A stretch of DNA of 46,409 nucleotides from Hydrogenispora sp. (GCA_012837705.1 DUQQ01000084.1:1-46409); one strand, 5' to 3'; shown: positions 9,104 to 18,175, counted from the first letter of the stretch. Notes: a model not told the origin generated them from the sequence alone. Numbers and translations are program-made.

Positions 9104-9132
9104 TTGACAAATGAGAAAAAAAGGAAGATAAT
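9104..9132 (+). promoter_or_regulatory. Sigma-A promoter of the RHH regulator (and possibly znuACB)
   Basis: A perfect -35 TTGACA (9104-9109), a 17-bp spacer and -10 GATAAT (9127-9132). The palindromic operator begins eight bases after the -10, covering the expected transcription start. Confidence 0.78.
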
Positions 9133-9140
9133 CGAGTTGG

Positions 9141-9157
9141 GTATTACAAAGTAATAC
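9141..9157. promoter_or_regulatory. Palindromic operator, probable RHH repressor site
   Basis: GTATTAC (9141-9147) and GTAATAC (9151-9157) are perfect inverted repeats separated by AAA. They lie over the transcription start of the RHH gene. Position and symmetry are those of an autoregulatory repressor site. Binding by the encoded regulator is inferred. Confidence 0.65.
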
Positions 9158-9209
9158 GGGACAGGGCGCGAAAGGAACACAACTCGTAAACCAATCAGGA
9201 GGAAGCAAG

Positions 9210-9476
9210 ATGAGTCATAAAAGGAAACAAGAAGTGATCACCTTTAAGGTGGATGAAACCCTAAGTAAAGCGCTGGATGGGGTCCCTAATCGTTCTGAGT
9301 TTATTCGGACAGCAATCATGGCTGCTTTGCAAAGCACCTGTCCCCTGTGCCGTGGGACAGGAATACTAACTCCGCAGCAACAGAAGCATTGGCAAGAATT
9401 TTCCCAAAACCACCCGTTGATGAAATGTACCGAATGCCATTCTCTGCATCTGGTCTGTGCCGTCCAGCAAAAATAA
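9210..9476 (+). CDS. Ribbon-helix-helix (CopG-type) regulator with C-terminal zinc ribbon
   Basis: An 88-residue protein. Residues about 8-40 form an RHH DNA-binding fold (VITFKVDETLSKALDG, then NRSEFIRTAIMAAL). The C-terminal half carries cysteines C44/C47 (CPLC), C73/C76 (CTEC) and C83 with several histidines, a zinc-ribbon-like site that could sense metal. It lies 134 bp upstream of znuA with no terminator between them, and its own promoter overlaps a perfect palindrome. It therefore probably represses itself and perhaps the zinc transporter according to metal status, playing the part Zur plays elsewhere. AGGAGG precedes the ATG. Metal sensing is inference from the cysteines and the neighbours. 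Confidence 0.78.
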   Translation: MSHKRKQEVITFKVDETLSKALDGVPNRSEFIRTAIMAALQSTCPLCRGTGILTPQQQKHWQEFSQNHPLMKCTECHSLHLVCAVQQK

Positions 9477-9610
9477 GGTTTCGTACCTACCAACAATCCG
9501 GCAAAAATAATGCACAGTTCGCTTTCTTGTAGTCTTTTAATTTTATGAATCTAAGCCAAAGTCTTCGGTGATCCTTAAATGATCCATATTATGGGGGGAG
9601 GGGATTTAAC

Positions 9611-10582
9611 GTGAAACGAAACGGAAGACCGTGGAGAAAGCTTCTGCTTCTCCTTGGTGGCGGTCTGTTACTGGCGGTAGCGGCCAGAGTAGGGAGCAGA
9701 CTGGTCACCGCCGACGCCATTCGTCCTGGAGATAGGGGTAAGATCAATGTTTTTGTCAGTGTTCTCCCGCAGAAGTACTTTGTTGAACGGATTGGGGGGG
9801 AGCGGGTTTCGGTTACGGTGATGGTTGGTCCCGGGCAAAACCCGGCCACATACGAACCCTTACCCCAGCAGATGAGGGCGCTGACCGAAGCTGATCTTTA
9901 TTTCCGGATCGGGGTGCCCTTTGAGACGGCTTGGATCGACCGTTTGCAAGCGCTAAACCGGGAGTTGATTATGGTTGATACCCGGGAAGGGGTTGCTTTA
10001 CGGGAAATGGAGCAGGCCTGTCATGGGTCGGAGGCGGAAACAGCGGATCTGCATGCCCATGGCCACCACGGGGAGGGACTACTCGACCCCCATATCTGGC
10101 TTGACCCGCTCCTGGTCAAAATTCAAGCGGAAACGGTTTACCGGGCCCTGGCGGCCTTTGATCCTGGTGCCCGGGATTATTATCAAGCGAACCTTGCACG
10201 CTTCCACGCCGATCTGGACCAGCTCCATACCGAGCTCCAGGCGACCTTTGACCGTTTAAAAGTGAAGACGTTAATGGTTTATCATCCCGCCTGGGGTTAT
10301 TTAGCCGACCGGTATGGACTCAAGCAGGTGGCGCTTGAAGTGGAAGGTAAAGAACCGGGCCCCCGTAAATTGGCCCAACTGATCGATTACGCGAAAGCAG
10401 AGGGGATCCGCGTGATCTTCATTCAAAGTCAATTCAATTCAGCGGCGGCGGAAGCGGTCGCCCGGGCGGTAAACGGGCAAGTGGTCTCCATTGATCCGCT
10501 GGCTGAAGATTATTTAACCAATATGCGCCGGATTGCCCAGGCGATCAAAGGGAGTTATGATACAAGTGGTGAAAGCAATTGA
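9611..10582 (+). CDS. znuA: Metal ABC transporter substrate-binding protein, ZnuA/TroA-like
   Basis: A 323-residue cluster A-I binding protein with an N-terminal membrane segment (about residues 9-28) and no obvious lipobox cysteine. A metal-site histidine position early in the fold reads PATYEP, where many ZnuA proteins have PHxYEP, so the usual first histidine is replaced by threonine or supplied by another residue. A histidine-rich stretch (HAHGHHGEG, about residues 150-158) followed by DPHIWLDP is typical of zinc binders. YHPAWGYLADRYGL and SIDPLAEDY complete the site. GTG start after GGGGGAGGGG. First of three transporter genes. Zinc is most likely; manganese is possible. Confidence 0.87.
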   Translation: MKRNGRPWRKLLLLLGGGLLLAVAARVGSRLVTADAIRPGDRGKINVFVSVLPQKYFVERIGGERVSVTVMVGPGQNPATYEPLPQQMRALTEADLYFRIGVPFETAWIDRLQALNRELIMVDTREGVALREMEQACHGSEAETADLHAHGHHGEGLLDPHIWLDPLLVKIQAETVYRALAAFDPGARDYYQANLARFHADLDQLHTELQATFDRLKVKTLMVYHPAWGYLADRYGLKQVALEVEGKEPGPRKLAQLIDYAKAEGIRVIFIQSQFNSAAAEAVARAVNGQVVSIDPLAEDYLTNMRRIAQAIKGSYDTSGESN

Positions 10583-11288
10583 ACTTCACCGGGTTAGTTT
10601 TGCCTATGAGGACCGCTTGATCCTCGAGGAGCTGAGCCTTACTGTTGGCGCCGGTGATTTTTTAGCGATTGTCGGACCGAACGGTGGGGGCAAGACGACG
10701 CTCCTCCGGTTACTAATGGGTAGTTTGGAGCCCGGACAAGGAGAGATTAAGATCTTCAACCAACCGCCCCGGAAAGCGCGGCGCTTGATCGGTTATGTCC
10801 CGCAACAGACCGTTTTGGACCGGGATTTCCCCGTTACGGCTTTGGAGGTTGTCCTCATGGGACGGTTGGCGCCAAATAGTCTTTTCCCCGGCTACCAAAA
10901 GAAAGACTACACGGAAGCATATGCGGCCATGCGGGCGGTTGGTATTGAAACGCTGGCCGATACCCGCTTTGGCGACTTATCGGGGGGACAAAAACAACGC
11001 ACTTTGATTGCGCGGGCACTGGTCAGTAAACCCCAATTACTGCTTCTTGACGAACCCACGGCCAGTGTGGATCCGGCGGTGGCGGAGGATATTTATAAAT
11101 TGCTGGCCCGGTTGAACCGGGAAGTTACCATTGTTTTGGTCTCCCATGACCTGGGGTATGTTGCTACCCACTTCCGCCAAGTCGCTTATCTAAATCGCCG
11201 CTTGACTTTGTATCATCCGGGGGGAAATGGTTCCGGTTCGTCTACGGACTGGTTTGGCGATAAATCGACGGTGGTGAGGGGTGGGTAA
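10557..11288 (+). CDS. znuC: Metal ABC transporter ATP-binding protein, ZnuC-like
   Basis: A 243-residue ABC ATPase with Walker A GPNGGGKTT, Q-loop YVPQQ, signature LSGGQKQRTLIARAL, Walker B LLLLDEPTASVDP and switch histidine in VLVSHDLGYV. It energises uptake of Zn (or Mn) with ZnuA and ZnuB. The frame opens upstream at 10533, but the ATG at 10557 (26 bp inside znuA) follows GGGAG and fits family alignments; a GTG at 10566 is also possible. It ends two bases before znuB, so the three genes form one operon. Confidence 0.9.
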   Translation: MIQVVKAIELHRVSFAYEDRLILEELSLTVGAGDFLAIVGPNGGGKTTLLRLLMGSLEPGQGEIKIFNQPPRKARRLIGYVPQQTVLDRDFPVTALEVVLMGRLAPNSLFPGYQKKDYTEAYAAMRAVGIETLADTRFGDLSGGQKQRTLIARALVSKPQLLLLDEPTASVDPAVAEDIYKLLARLNREVTIVLVSHDLGYVATHFRQVAYLNRRLTLYHPGGNGSGSSTDWFGDKSTVVRGG

Positions 11289-11290
11289 TA

Positions 11291-12148
11291 ATGGGTGCTT
11301 TTTTCGCGGCTTTGTTGCAATATAAATTTCTACAAAATGCGGTCATGGCCGGGGTGCTTTCTAGCCTCGCCTGTGGCGTAACCGGTGTTTATGTAGTGGT
11401 GAAACGGATCACCTTTATTAGCGGTGGGATCGCCCACGCGGTTCTGGGCGGAATTGGCATTGCCTATTATCTTGGGCAAGACCCGCTACTCGGGGCGGCA
11501 TTAACGGCGCTGTTTTCCGCTGTTTTGCTCGGCCTGATCAATCTAACCGCCCGTCAACACGAAGACACCATCATCGGCGCTTTATGGGCTGTCGGCATGG
11601 CGGTAGGGATCATTTTTATGGCGCTGACGCCCGGGTACAGCGTGGATCTGATGAGTTTTCTCTTCGGTAATATTCTTATGGTTACGGAGCCGGTGCTCTG
11701 GGCTCTTTTCCTCTTAGATCTGGTTATCCTTTTGGTGGTGGCGGTTTTTTACCGTCAGTTTCTGTTGGTTTGTTATGATGAGGAATATGCCCGTTTGCGT
11801 GGTCTACCGGTTAAGACGCTATACATTTTACTTTTGGCGTTGATCGCTTTAACAGTGGTGATCCTGATTAAAGTGGTTGGTTTAATCATGGTCATTGCTT
11901 TATTGACATTACCGGCGGCGGTAGCCGGTCTTTTTACCCATAAATTACCCCGTATGATGGCTGTGGCCACGGGTTTGAGTTTCCTCTTTATCCTGAGCGG
12001 ACTGGCCTTGTCCTACCAGTTGAACCTTCCGTCCGGGGCGACGATTGTGATCATGGCGAGCATCGGTTATCTGGCTGCCTTGGCTTGGCGTAAGCTTTTG
12101 CCCTTGGCCCGGCGACGGGAAACCACATTTAAGAAGTTGTTTCCGTAA
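11291..12148 (+). CDS. znuB: Metal ABC transporter permease, ZnuB-like
   Basis: A 285-residue ABC-3 family permease with eight or nine predicted helices. Family motifs include GVYVVVKRITFISGGIAHAVLGGIG near residues 28-52 (read in two parts) and the GLIMVIALLTLPAAVA segment near 200. It forms the membrane channel for ZnuA and ZnuC. ATG start, two bases after the znuC stop. No terminator was recognised directly after it, but a new promoter (12137-12165) overlaps its last codons. Confidence 0.9.
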   Translation: MGAFFAALLQYKFLQNAVMAGVLSSLACGVTGVYVVVKRITFISGGIAHAVLGGIGIAYYLGQDPLLGAALTALFSAVLLGLINLTARQHEDTIIGALWAVGMAVGIIFMALTPGYSVDLMSFLFGNILMVTEPVLWALFLLDLVILLVVAVFYRQFLLVCYDEEYARLRGLPVKTLYILLLALIALTVVILIKVVGLIMVIALLTLPAAVAGLFTHKLPRMMAVATGLSFLFILSGLALSYQLNLPSGATIVIMASIGYLAALAWRKLLPLARRRETTFKKLFP

Positions 12149-12165
12149 ACAGGTAATGATATAAT
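12137..12165 (+). promoter_or_regulatory. Promoter of the secA leader transcript
   Basis: TTGTTT (12137-12142), a 17-bp spacer and TATAAT (12160-12165). The predicted start near 12172 gives a leader of about 290 nt before secA. Confidence 0.55.
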
Positions 12166-12171
12166 AATTTA

Positions 12172-12460
12172 TTGGTATGACCGGAGAACAGCAGGGATTG
12201 GATGGTAGGCGCCCACGCTGGCTACCGTTTTGTCGCTTACGCTAGCGAGAATCGGGATTAATTTACGAGGGGAATCAGATTAAAGTGGGGGTGTCGACTA
12301 ACTTTCCTGTCGGATGAGGAGTAAAGCCGGGGGGCTGACAAGCTCCGAAGGCTGGACTTAAGCAAGTCTTGTCAGGGTGCCTCTGGCAACGGGAGAATGA
12401 CATAATAGTATTTTCTTATAGTAGTGAGAAACGGGTTGTGGGGAAGAGAGGGCGAAATTA
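12172..12460 (+). other. Structured, non-coding secA leader or small RNA candidate
   Basis: No convincing open frame lies in this 289-base stretch, but many local stems do. GGTAG and CTACC close a hairpin at 12204-12226; CGCT/AGCG lies at 12233-12246; CGAC/GTCG at about 12295-12312. CTGACAAG (12334-12341) pairs perfectly with CTTGTCAG (12367-12374), enclosing a smaller GACTT/AAGTC hairpin. TGCC/GGCA follows at about 12378-12388. I could not match it to T-box, SAM, cobalamin, SRP, 6S, RNase P or tmRNA consensus sequences. It may be a cis-regulatory leader for secA or an independent RNA. Confidence 0.45.
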
Positions 12461-15094
12461 ATGCTGAAGTTCTTAAAAAACATGTGGGATACCAACCAAA
12501 AGGAATTAAACCGGATTGCGCCGCTGGTGGCGCGGATTAATGAGTTGGAAGCCGAATTTGTGCGCCTGTCTGATCAGGAGTTGAAAAATAAAACCACCGA
12601 GTTTAAGGCCCGTGTCCAAAAGGGGGAATCCCTTGACGCGCTTCTCCCGGAGGCCTTTGCTACGGTCCGGGAAGCGGCCAAGCGTACCCTCGGCCAACGC
12701 CATTATGATGTGCAGTTGATCGGGGGGATCGTTCTGCATCAAGGGAAAATTGCCGAGATGAAAACGGGGGAAGGAAAGACCCTGTCGGCGACACTTCCGG
12801 CCTACCTGAATGCCTTGACGGGCCGGGGGGTACACATCGTAACGGTCAATGATTATCTGGCGAAGCGGGACAGTGAATGGATGGGGCAGATTTACCGTTT
12901 TCTCGGTTTATCGGTGGGCGTGATCTTACATGGTCTGACCCCGGAGGAACGGCGAGCGGCTTATAACGCCGATATCACCTATGGAACGAATAACGAATTC
13001 GGTTTTGACTATCTCCGGGATAACATGGCTATCTCCGAAAAGGAATTGGTCCAAAGGGAATTGCACTTTGCCATCGTCGACGAAGTGGACAGCATTTTAA
13101 TTGACGAAGCCCGGACCCCACTAATTATTTCGGGGCAAGCGGAGGAATCAACTCGGCATTACGCTGATTTTACCCGGATTGCCAACCAGTTGAAGCGGGA
13201 AGTCGACTATACGGTCGATGAAAAAGCCCGGTCGGTGGCGGTAACCGAAGAAGGGGTGGCCAAAGTAGAGAAACGGTTGGGGATTGACAACCTCTATGCC
13301 CCGGAGCGGACCACCCTTGTTCATCATTTGATCCAAGCGTTAAAGGCCAAAGAACTGATGAAGCGCGACCGTGATTATGTGGTCAAAGACGGCCAAGTGA
13401 TCATTGTCGATGAGTTTACGGGGCGTTTAATGTTTGGGCGCCGTTATAGCGAAGGTCTGCACCAGGCGATCGAAGCGAAGGAGAATGTGAAGATCGAGCG
13501 GGAGAGCCAAACGCTGGCGACGATCACCTTTCAGAATTATTTCCGGATGTATGAGAAACTGGCCGGGATGACCGGAACGGCGGAGACCGAAGAGATTGAG
13601 TTTCGCAAGATCTACGGTTTGGATGTGGTGGTGATTCCTACGAATTTACCGATGATCCGGACCGATTATCCCGATGTGGTTTATAAAACAGCAGAAGCCA
13701 AGTTTAAAGCGGTACTTGACGAGATTGAAACGGTGCATAAGACTGGCCGCCCGGTATTGGTCGGGACCATCTCGATCGAAAGTTCGGAGGCTTTATCAAG
13801 GGCTCTGAAAAAAAAGGGCATTAACCATCAGGTCTTAAACGCCAAATACCACGAGCAAGAAGCAGAGATCGTTGCTCAAGCCGGCCGTTTGGGCATGGTG
13901 ACGATCGCTACCAATATGGCGGGACGGGGTACCGATATCATCCTGGGTGGGAACGCGGAAATTTTGGCCCGGGAGCTTTTGAAGAAGAAAGGTAACCCCG
14001 ACACGGCCACCCCCGAAGAGGTTGCGGCGGCGCTGAAGGAAGCCAAAGCCATCACCGAACGGGAACACGAACAAGTCGTAAGCCTCGGAGGGCTTCATAT
14101 TATCGGGACGGAACGGCACGAAAGCCGGCGGATTGACAATCAATTGCGGGGCCGGGCGGGCCGGCAGGGTGATCCCGGTTCTTCCCGGTTCTTTGTGGCC
14201 ATGGATGATGATCTGATGCGTTTGTTTGGCGGCGAGACGATCGTCATGTGGATGGAGCGCTTGGGTTGGGAAGAAGACATGCCGATTGAGCATCCGCGGA
14301 TCGCAAAGGCGATCGAAAACGCCCAACGTCGGGTGGAATCGCGCAACTTTGAAATCCGGCGGCAAGTTCTGGAGTATGATGACGTCCTCAATAAACAGCG
14401 GGAGACTATTTATAGTTTGCGCCGGAAGTTGTTAATGGGCGAAGACCTTAAAGAGCAAGTACTTGAGGCCCTTCGGGACGTCGTTGACCAACTGGTTTTG
14501 GCCCATACCGATGCCCGCATCCCGGAAGAGTGGGAGTATGAGAACATTTTAAAAGAGGCGGAACAGATCTTTCTGCCCGTGAAGACCCACACTGCAGAAG
14601 AGTTGGAAAAGGCGGCGGAGGGCCAGGCCGAACGGCTCAAGGAATTCCTCTTAGACGCCGCGGTTCGATTTTATGCAGCGAAGGAAGAGCGGGTTGGCGC
14701 CCCCAATATGCGGGCGATCGAACGCTATGTTATGCTGCGAACTATTGATAACCTTTGGATCGATCACCTCCAAAACATGGATGATCTGCGTGAAGGCGTT
14801 GGTCTGCGGGCCTATGGCCAGCAAGATCCCTTAGTCGTCTATAAGATCGAATCCTACCAGATGTTCCAGGAATTACTCTACGTTATTAAGGAAGATGTGG
14901 TGCGCTACGTCTTCAAAATGGAATTGACCGAGGAAGCGCCCCGTCCCGAGCGGCGGATCAGTAACATTGTCACCAACCGGGGCGAAGATGGGGCGCCGGT
15001 TGTTCAGCAAAGAAAGACGGGCCAAAAAATCGGACGGAACGATCCTTGCCCGTGCGGCAGTGGGAAAAAGTATAAAAAGTGTTGTGGCGCTTAA
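12461..15094 (+). CDS. secA: Preprotein translocase ATPase SecA
   Basis: An 877-residue motor ATPase that drives proteins through SecYEG. The helicase-type Walker A MKTGEGKT (near residue 105), Walker B region [15 protein letters not shown] (near 210), the preprotein cross-linking domain, the motif [14 protein letters not shown] (near 490) and the R-finger region [13 protein letters not shown] (near 565) are all visible. The C-terminus ends in the zinc-binding SEC-C motif [18 protein letters not shown]. Length is standard. The ATG follows GGGGAAGAGAGGG. prfB starts 37 bp downstream, the usual Firmicutes order; the hpf gene often found upstream is absent here. Confidence 0.98.
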   Translation: MLKFLKNMWDTNQKELNRIAPLVARINELEAEFVRLSDQELKNKTTEFKARVQKGESLDALLPEAFATVREAAKRTLGQRHYDVQLIGGIVLHQGKIAEMKTGEGKTLSATLPAYLNALTGRGVHIVTVNDYLAKRDSEWMGQIYRFLGLSVGVILHGLTPEERRAAYNADITYGTNNEFGFDYLRDNMAISEKELVQRELHFAIVDEVDSILIDEARTPLIISGQAEESTRHYADFTRIANQLKREVDYTVDEKARSVAVTEEGVAKVEKRLGIDNLYAPERTTLVHHLIQALKAKELMKRDRDYVVKDGQVIIVDEFTGRLMFGRRYSEGLHQAIEAKENVKIERESQTLATITFQNYFRMYEKLAGMTGTAETEEIEFRKIYGLDVVVIPTNLPMIRTDYPDVVYKTAEAKFKAVLDEIETVHKTGRPVLVGTISIESSEALSRALKKKGINHQVLNAKYHEQEAEIVAQAGRLGMVTIATNMAGRGTDIILGGNAEILARELLKKKGNPDTATPEEVAAALKEAKAITEREHEQVVSLGGLHIIGTERHESRRIDNQLRGRAGRQGDPGSSRFFVAMDDDLMRLFGGETIVMWMERLGWEEDMPIEHPRIAKAIENAQRRVESRNFEIRRQVLEYDDVLNKQRETIYSLRRKLLMGEDLKEQVLEALRDVVDQLVLAHTDARIPEEWEYENILKEAEQIFLPVKTHTAEELEKAAEGQAERLKEFLLDAAVRFYAAKEERVGAPNMRAIERYVMLRTIDNLWIDHLQNMDDLREGVGLRAYGQQDPLVVYKIESYQMFQELLYVIKEDVVRYVFKMELTEEAPRPERRISNIVTNRGEDGAPVVQQRKTGQKIGRNDPCPCGSGKKYKKCCGA

Positions 15095-15131
15095 TATATA
15101 CCAAATCAACGAAGACAGGGGGCAAAAAGCG

Positions 15132-16242
15132 ATGATTGAACCGGCAGAAGTAAAAAACCAGATCGCCGACTTACAGTCGCGCGTTGCGAAAATGAGGGAA
15201 TTTCTTTGACCTCGACCGGAAAAAGGAACGGGTGCAGGAATTAGAAGCCGAAACGACGGCTCCGGATTTTTGGGCGGATCAACAACAAGCCCAACAGGTT
15301 TTGCAAGAATTAACCCGCTATCGGCAGGAAATTCAGGCGGTTGAAACCCTGGAAAAACAGCTGGCTGACAATGGTGAGCTGCTGGAACTGGCGCTCATGG
15401 AGGACGACGCGGAGGTTGTGGCCGAGGTGGCGCGGGGCGTTAAAGGGTTGACGACTGCGGTGGACCAGCTCGAACTGCGTACCCTTCTGAAGGGGGAGTT
15501 TGACCATAGCAATGCGTACCTGTCTATTCATCCGGGCGCGGGCGGGACTGAATCGCAGGATTGGGCGAGTATGTTGCTGAGGATGTATACCCGCTGGGCG
15601 GAACGGCAGAACTTCAAGGTTGACCTGATTGAGCTTATTCCGGGAGATGAGGCCGGGATTAAAAGCGCAACCCTCTTTATTCAGGGGGAGAATGCCTACG
15701 GTAATTTACGGGGCGAAAAGGGGGTCCACCGTCTGGTGCGGATCTCGCCCTTTGATGCCTCCGGGCGGCGACATACTTCTTTTACGTCAGTGGACATCAC
15801 ACCCGAGTTTAATGACGAATTTGAGATTGAAATCCGCCCTGAGGAGCTAAAGATCGACACTTACCGGGCGGGTGGGGCCGGTGGGCAACACGTTAATAAA
15901 ACCGATTCGGCGGTGCGGATCACCCACCTCCCGACCGGAATTGTCGTTGCCTGTCAGAACGAACGGTCCCAGTTTCAGAATAAGGACACGGCGATGCGGC
16001 TGTTAAAGGCGAAACTGGCTGAGTTGTACCGCAAGGAACAACAGGCCAAGCTTGAACAGATTAAGGGCGAGCAGATGGAGATCGCCTGGGGCAGCCAGAT
16101 CCGTTCTTATATCTTCTGTCCCTATACGATGGTGAAAGATCACCGGACAGAGGTTGAAACGGGGAACCTTCAGGCGGTGATGGATGGTGAAATTGATCCA
16201 TTCATCGAGGCCTTTTTGCGCTCTCCGTTCAATAAAGGATAA
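15132..16242 (+). CDS. prfB: Peptide chain release factor 2, with programmed +1 frameshift
   Basis: RF2 releases nascent chains at UGA and UAA. The first 25 codons (15132-15206) end with CTT followed by an in-frame TGA (15207-15209); translation continues in the +1 frame from GAC at 15208, giving about 369 residues. A GAGGGA sequence (15194-15199) just before the slippery CTTTGAC is the internal Shine-Dalgarno stimulator known for RF2. The tripeptide anticodon SPF appears in RISPFDASGRR, and the catalytic GGQ in AGGAGGQHVNKTDSAVR. A gene caller will report the main part as starting near 15232; that is an artefact of the frameshift. It is co-directional with secA. Confidence 0.96.
15194..15210 (+). 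promoter_or_regulatory. RF2 autoregulatory +1 frameshift site
   Basis: SD-like GAGGGA, five or six spacer bases, then CTT TGA C. This is the conserved RF2 recoding cassette; frameshifting rises when RF2 is scarce and UGA termination is slow. Confidence 0.95.
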
Positions 16243-16260
16243 AGATGAAGGGGGAAGACG

Positions 16261-16968
16261 GTGGGTAAACGCGGTATTGGGGTGGGCTTCCTCCTCTTGG
16301 CTTTAGGGCTTATCAGTACAAGCCCCCTCCTGACGACATCGGTGCAGCAAAAGTTCACCCGTACCTTGATCGAGCAGGCCCGGGTGGCGGAGGGGGTAGA
16401 ACTGAAGTTGGCCCCCCTGCGTCTGGGGGATCTCTTGAACGGACAGGTGGGCGCGGTTGACTTCTCCGCCGCCCGGTTGGGATTTGCCCAGGGGCCGGTC
16501 TTTACCAACATCGCTTTGCACAGCAAAGGAGGGCGTTTTGACCTTAGTGCTTTGTTATGGCAAGGGGAGTTTGTCCTCCAGGAACTTGCGGAGACCCACA
16601 TGCGGCTTGAGCTATCGGAGGAGGAATTAACCGCGCTGATGCGGCGGGATCTGCCGGAGCTTGAACCCACAGTCTTTATAAAAGAGGGCCGGGTCGAACT
16701 GGAAGGGTTTTTGGATCTGTTTGGACAAAACCGTTTACCCTTTAGTGCGGGCGCTTCGCTGGAAAGGGCCTCCGACCGCAGTCTACGTCTGGCACCTTTA
16801 GGTCTAAAAGTAGCCGGCGTTGCGCTTTGGGTGGAACTGTTTAATGAGTACGCCCCCCAAATCAGCTGGGAATTTCCCCTGGATATTCCTTGGCCGGTTC
16901 GGCTTGACCGGTTTACGATTACACCGGGGGTGATCAAAATGGAATGGCGAGAGGAGGCCCGAAGGTGA
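16261..16968 (+). CDS. Secreted or membrane-anchored DUF2993 / LmeA-like protein
   Basis: A 235-residue protein with an N-terminal hydrophobic segment (about residues 5-25) and then a beta-rich domain made of short repeated hydrophobic/charged strands, with LIEQARVAEGVELKLAPLRL near 36 and LKVAGVALWVELFN near 180. The layout resembles DUF2993/LmeA lipid-binding proteins, which act in the cell envelope. It starts at GTG after AAGGGGGAAG, 18 bp behind prfB, and overlaps lpxB by four bases, so it shares translation with an envelope lipid gene. The family call is by fold pattern and context, not by a firm motif. Confidence 0.6.
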   Translation: MGKRGIGVGFLLLALGLISTSPLLTTSVQQKFTRTLIEQARVAEGVELKLAPLRLGDLLNGQVGAVDFSAARLGFAQGPVFTNIALHSKGGRFDLSALLWQGEFVLQELAETHMRLELSEEELTALMRRDLPELEPTVFIKEGRVELEGFLDLFGQNRLPFSAGASLERASDRSLRLAPLGLKVAGVALWVELFNEYAPQISWEFPLDIPWPVRLDRFTITPGVIKMEWREEARR

Positions 16969-18128
16969 AGTATTTTATCTCTGCCGGGGAACATTCCGGT
17001 GATTTACACGCGGCGTCGCTCATTCAGGAAATACGGAAGCAAGACCCAAAGGCCCAGATTTGGGGGATGGGCGGTCCGTTAATGGCGGCGGCCGGGGCCG
17101 AGATTATGTTTGATCCAACCGCGGAGAGTACGATCGGCTTTTGGGAAGCAGCAAAAAAAGTCTGGGTATTCAGACGTCGTTTATCTGAATTTACCTACTT
17201 CTTACGGGAAAACCGACCGGATGTGGTGGTTTGGGTTGACTTTGGCGGGTTCAACCGTCTCTTGGCCGAGCAGGCGGCGGCCCTTTCCATCCCGGTGGTT
17301 TGTCTTTTTCCCCCGGCGGCTTGGGCCTATGGGAAAGGGCGGGCGGATCGCCTCGCCCGTTGTGTGACGCACGTTGCTTCGGTGTTGCCTTTTGAGGCCG
17401 AATATTACCGGCGATATTACAATTTAAAGGTGACTTATGTTGGACATCCCCTTGTCGACAGGGTACGACCGCAGCTGGCACCGGAAGAATGGCGGCAGCG
17501 GCATGGCCTGGCGCCGACGGAGAAGGTGATTCTGCTGATGCCTGGGAGCAGGAAACAGGAAGTACGGAATTTGCTCCCGGTGATGCTTGCGGCGGCGGCG
17601 GAACTGGCCGCATCACGGGAAGACTTACGGTTTTTTCTACCGGTGGCACCAACGATCGACCAAGCATTGGTCCAGAGTCTACTGGAACAACATCCCGGCT
17701 TAGCGGTGGAGACGGAGCCCTCAGCAGAGAACTATAACTTGATGGCGGCGGCTGATTTAGGGATTCTTGCTTCTGGGACGGCCACTTTGGAGGCGGCTTT
17801 GTTAGGTTTACCGATGATCGTAACGTATCGGGTTTCAAGCGTGTCGGCGCTGCTCTATCGCTTTTTGCAGAATAAAGAGAACAACCAGCCCGTGATGGTA
17901 TCGTTGCCTAATTTAATCAAAGGACGAAAGATCGTCCCCGAACTGCTCCAAGACGGGTTGACCGTGGATGATCTAGTGATGCAGGTCCGCCTCTTTTTGG
18001 AATTACCTGAACGGAGCCGTCAAATGCGTAAAGAACTGCAAGGGATCGGTGAAATCCTAGGCCCGCCCGGTGTGATGGAAAGGGTGGCCACCATCGTACG
18101 GGGGGAAGCAACCCAGCATCCTGGATAA
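16965..18128 (+). CDS. lpxB: Lipid-A-disaccharide synthase family glycosyltransferase (LpxB)
   Basis: A 387-residue GT19 enzyme. LpxB joins UDP-2,3-diacylglucosamine and lipid X into the lipid A disaccharide at the inner face of the inner membrane. Family motifs seen are ISAGEHSGDLHAA at the N-terminus, WVDFGGFN near 92, AAWAYGKGRADRL near 122, LPFEAEYYRRYYNLKVTYVGHPL (two adjoining motifs near 147-170), LLMPGSRKQEV near 193 and LASGTATLEAALLGLPM near 273. The GTG at 16965 overlaps the previous stop and has AGGAGG eight bases upstream; a start at 16944 is less likely. The gene is expected only in lipid-A-making, diderm lineages, so it is informative about the envelope. Confidence 0.9.
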   Translation: MKYFISAGEHSGDLHAASLIQEIRKQDPKAQIWGMGGPLMAAAGAEIMFDPTAESTIGFWEAAKKVWVFRRRLSEFTYFLRENRPDVVVWVDFGGFNRLLAEQAAALSIPVVCLFPPAAWAYGKGRADRLARCVTHVASVLPFEAEYYRRYYNLKVTYVGHPLVDRVRPQLAPEEWRQRHGLAPTEKVILLMPGSRKQEVRNLLPVMLAAAAELAASREDLRFFLPVAPTIDQALVQSLLEQHPGLAVETEPSAENYNLMAAADLGILASGTATLEAALLGLPMIVTYRVSSVSALLYRFLQNKENNQPVMVSLPNLIKGRKIVPELLQDGLTVDDLVMQVRLFLELPERSRQMRKELQGIGEILGPPGVMERVATIVRGEATQHPG

Positions 18129-18145
18129 ATAATATTTTTGGTGGT

Positions 18146-18175
18146 AAAGGCTGTTCGTGTTAACGGACAGCCTTT
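18146..18175 (+). terminator. Intrinsic terminator after lpxB
   Basis: AAAGGCTGTTCG (18146-18157) and CGGACAGCCTTT (18164-18175) form a 12-bp stem with one T-G pair and a 6-nt loop, followed by TTCTTTTT. It probably ends the secA-prfB-lpxB transcript. Confidence 0.85.

Noticed and set aside
12172-12460. SRP RNA, 6S RNA, RNase P RNA, tmRNA or T-box in the secA leader
   Set aside because: None of the conserved core sequences (for example the SRP GGAAG apical loop context, T-box GGUGG core, tmRNA acceptor end) could be found by eye.
13835-14365. Minus-strand frame of 176 codons inside secA
   Set aside because: Antisense shadow of a highly conserved gene with no supporting signals.
16170-16994. 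Minus-strand frame of 274 codons across the DUF2993-like gene
   Set aside because: Arg/Ser-rich low-complexity translation, no ribosome-binding site, and the plus-strand gene has signal anchor, ribosome-binding site and coupling to lpxB.
17251-17838. Minus-strand frame of 195 codons inside lpxB
   Set aside because: Proline/serine-rich low-complexity translation opposite a well-supported gene; a shadow.
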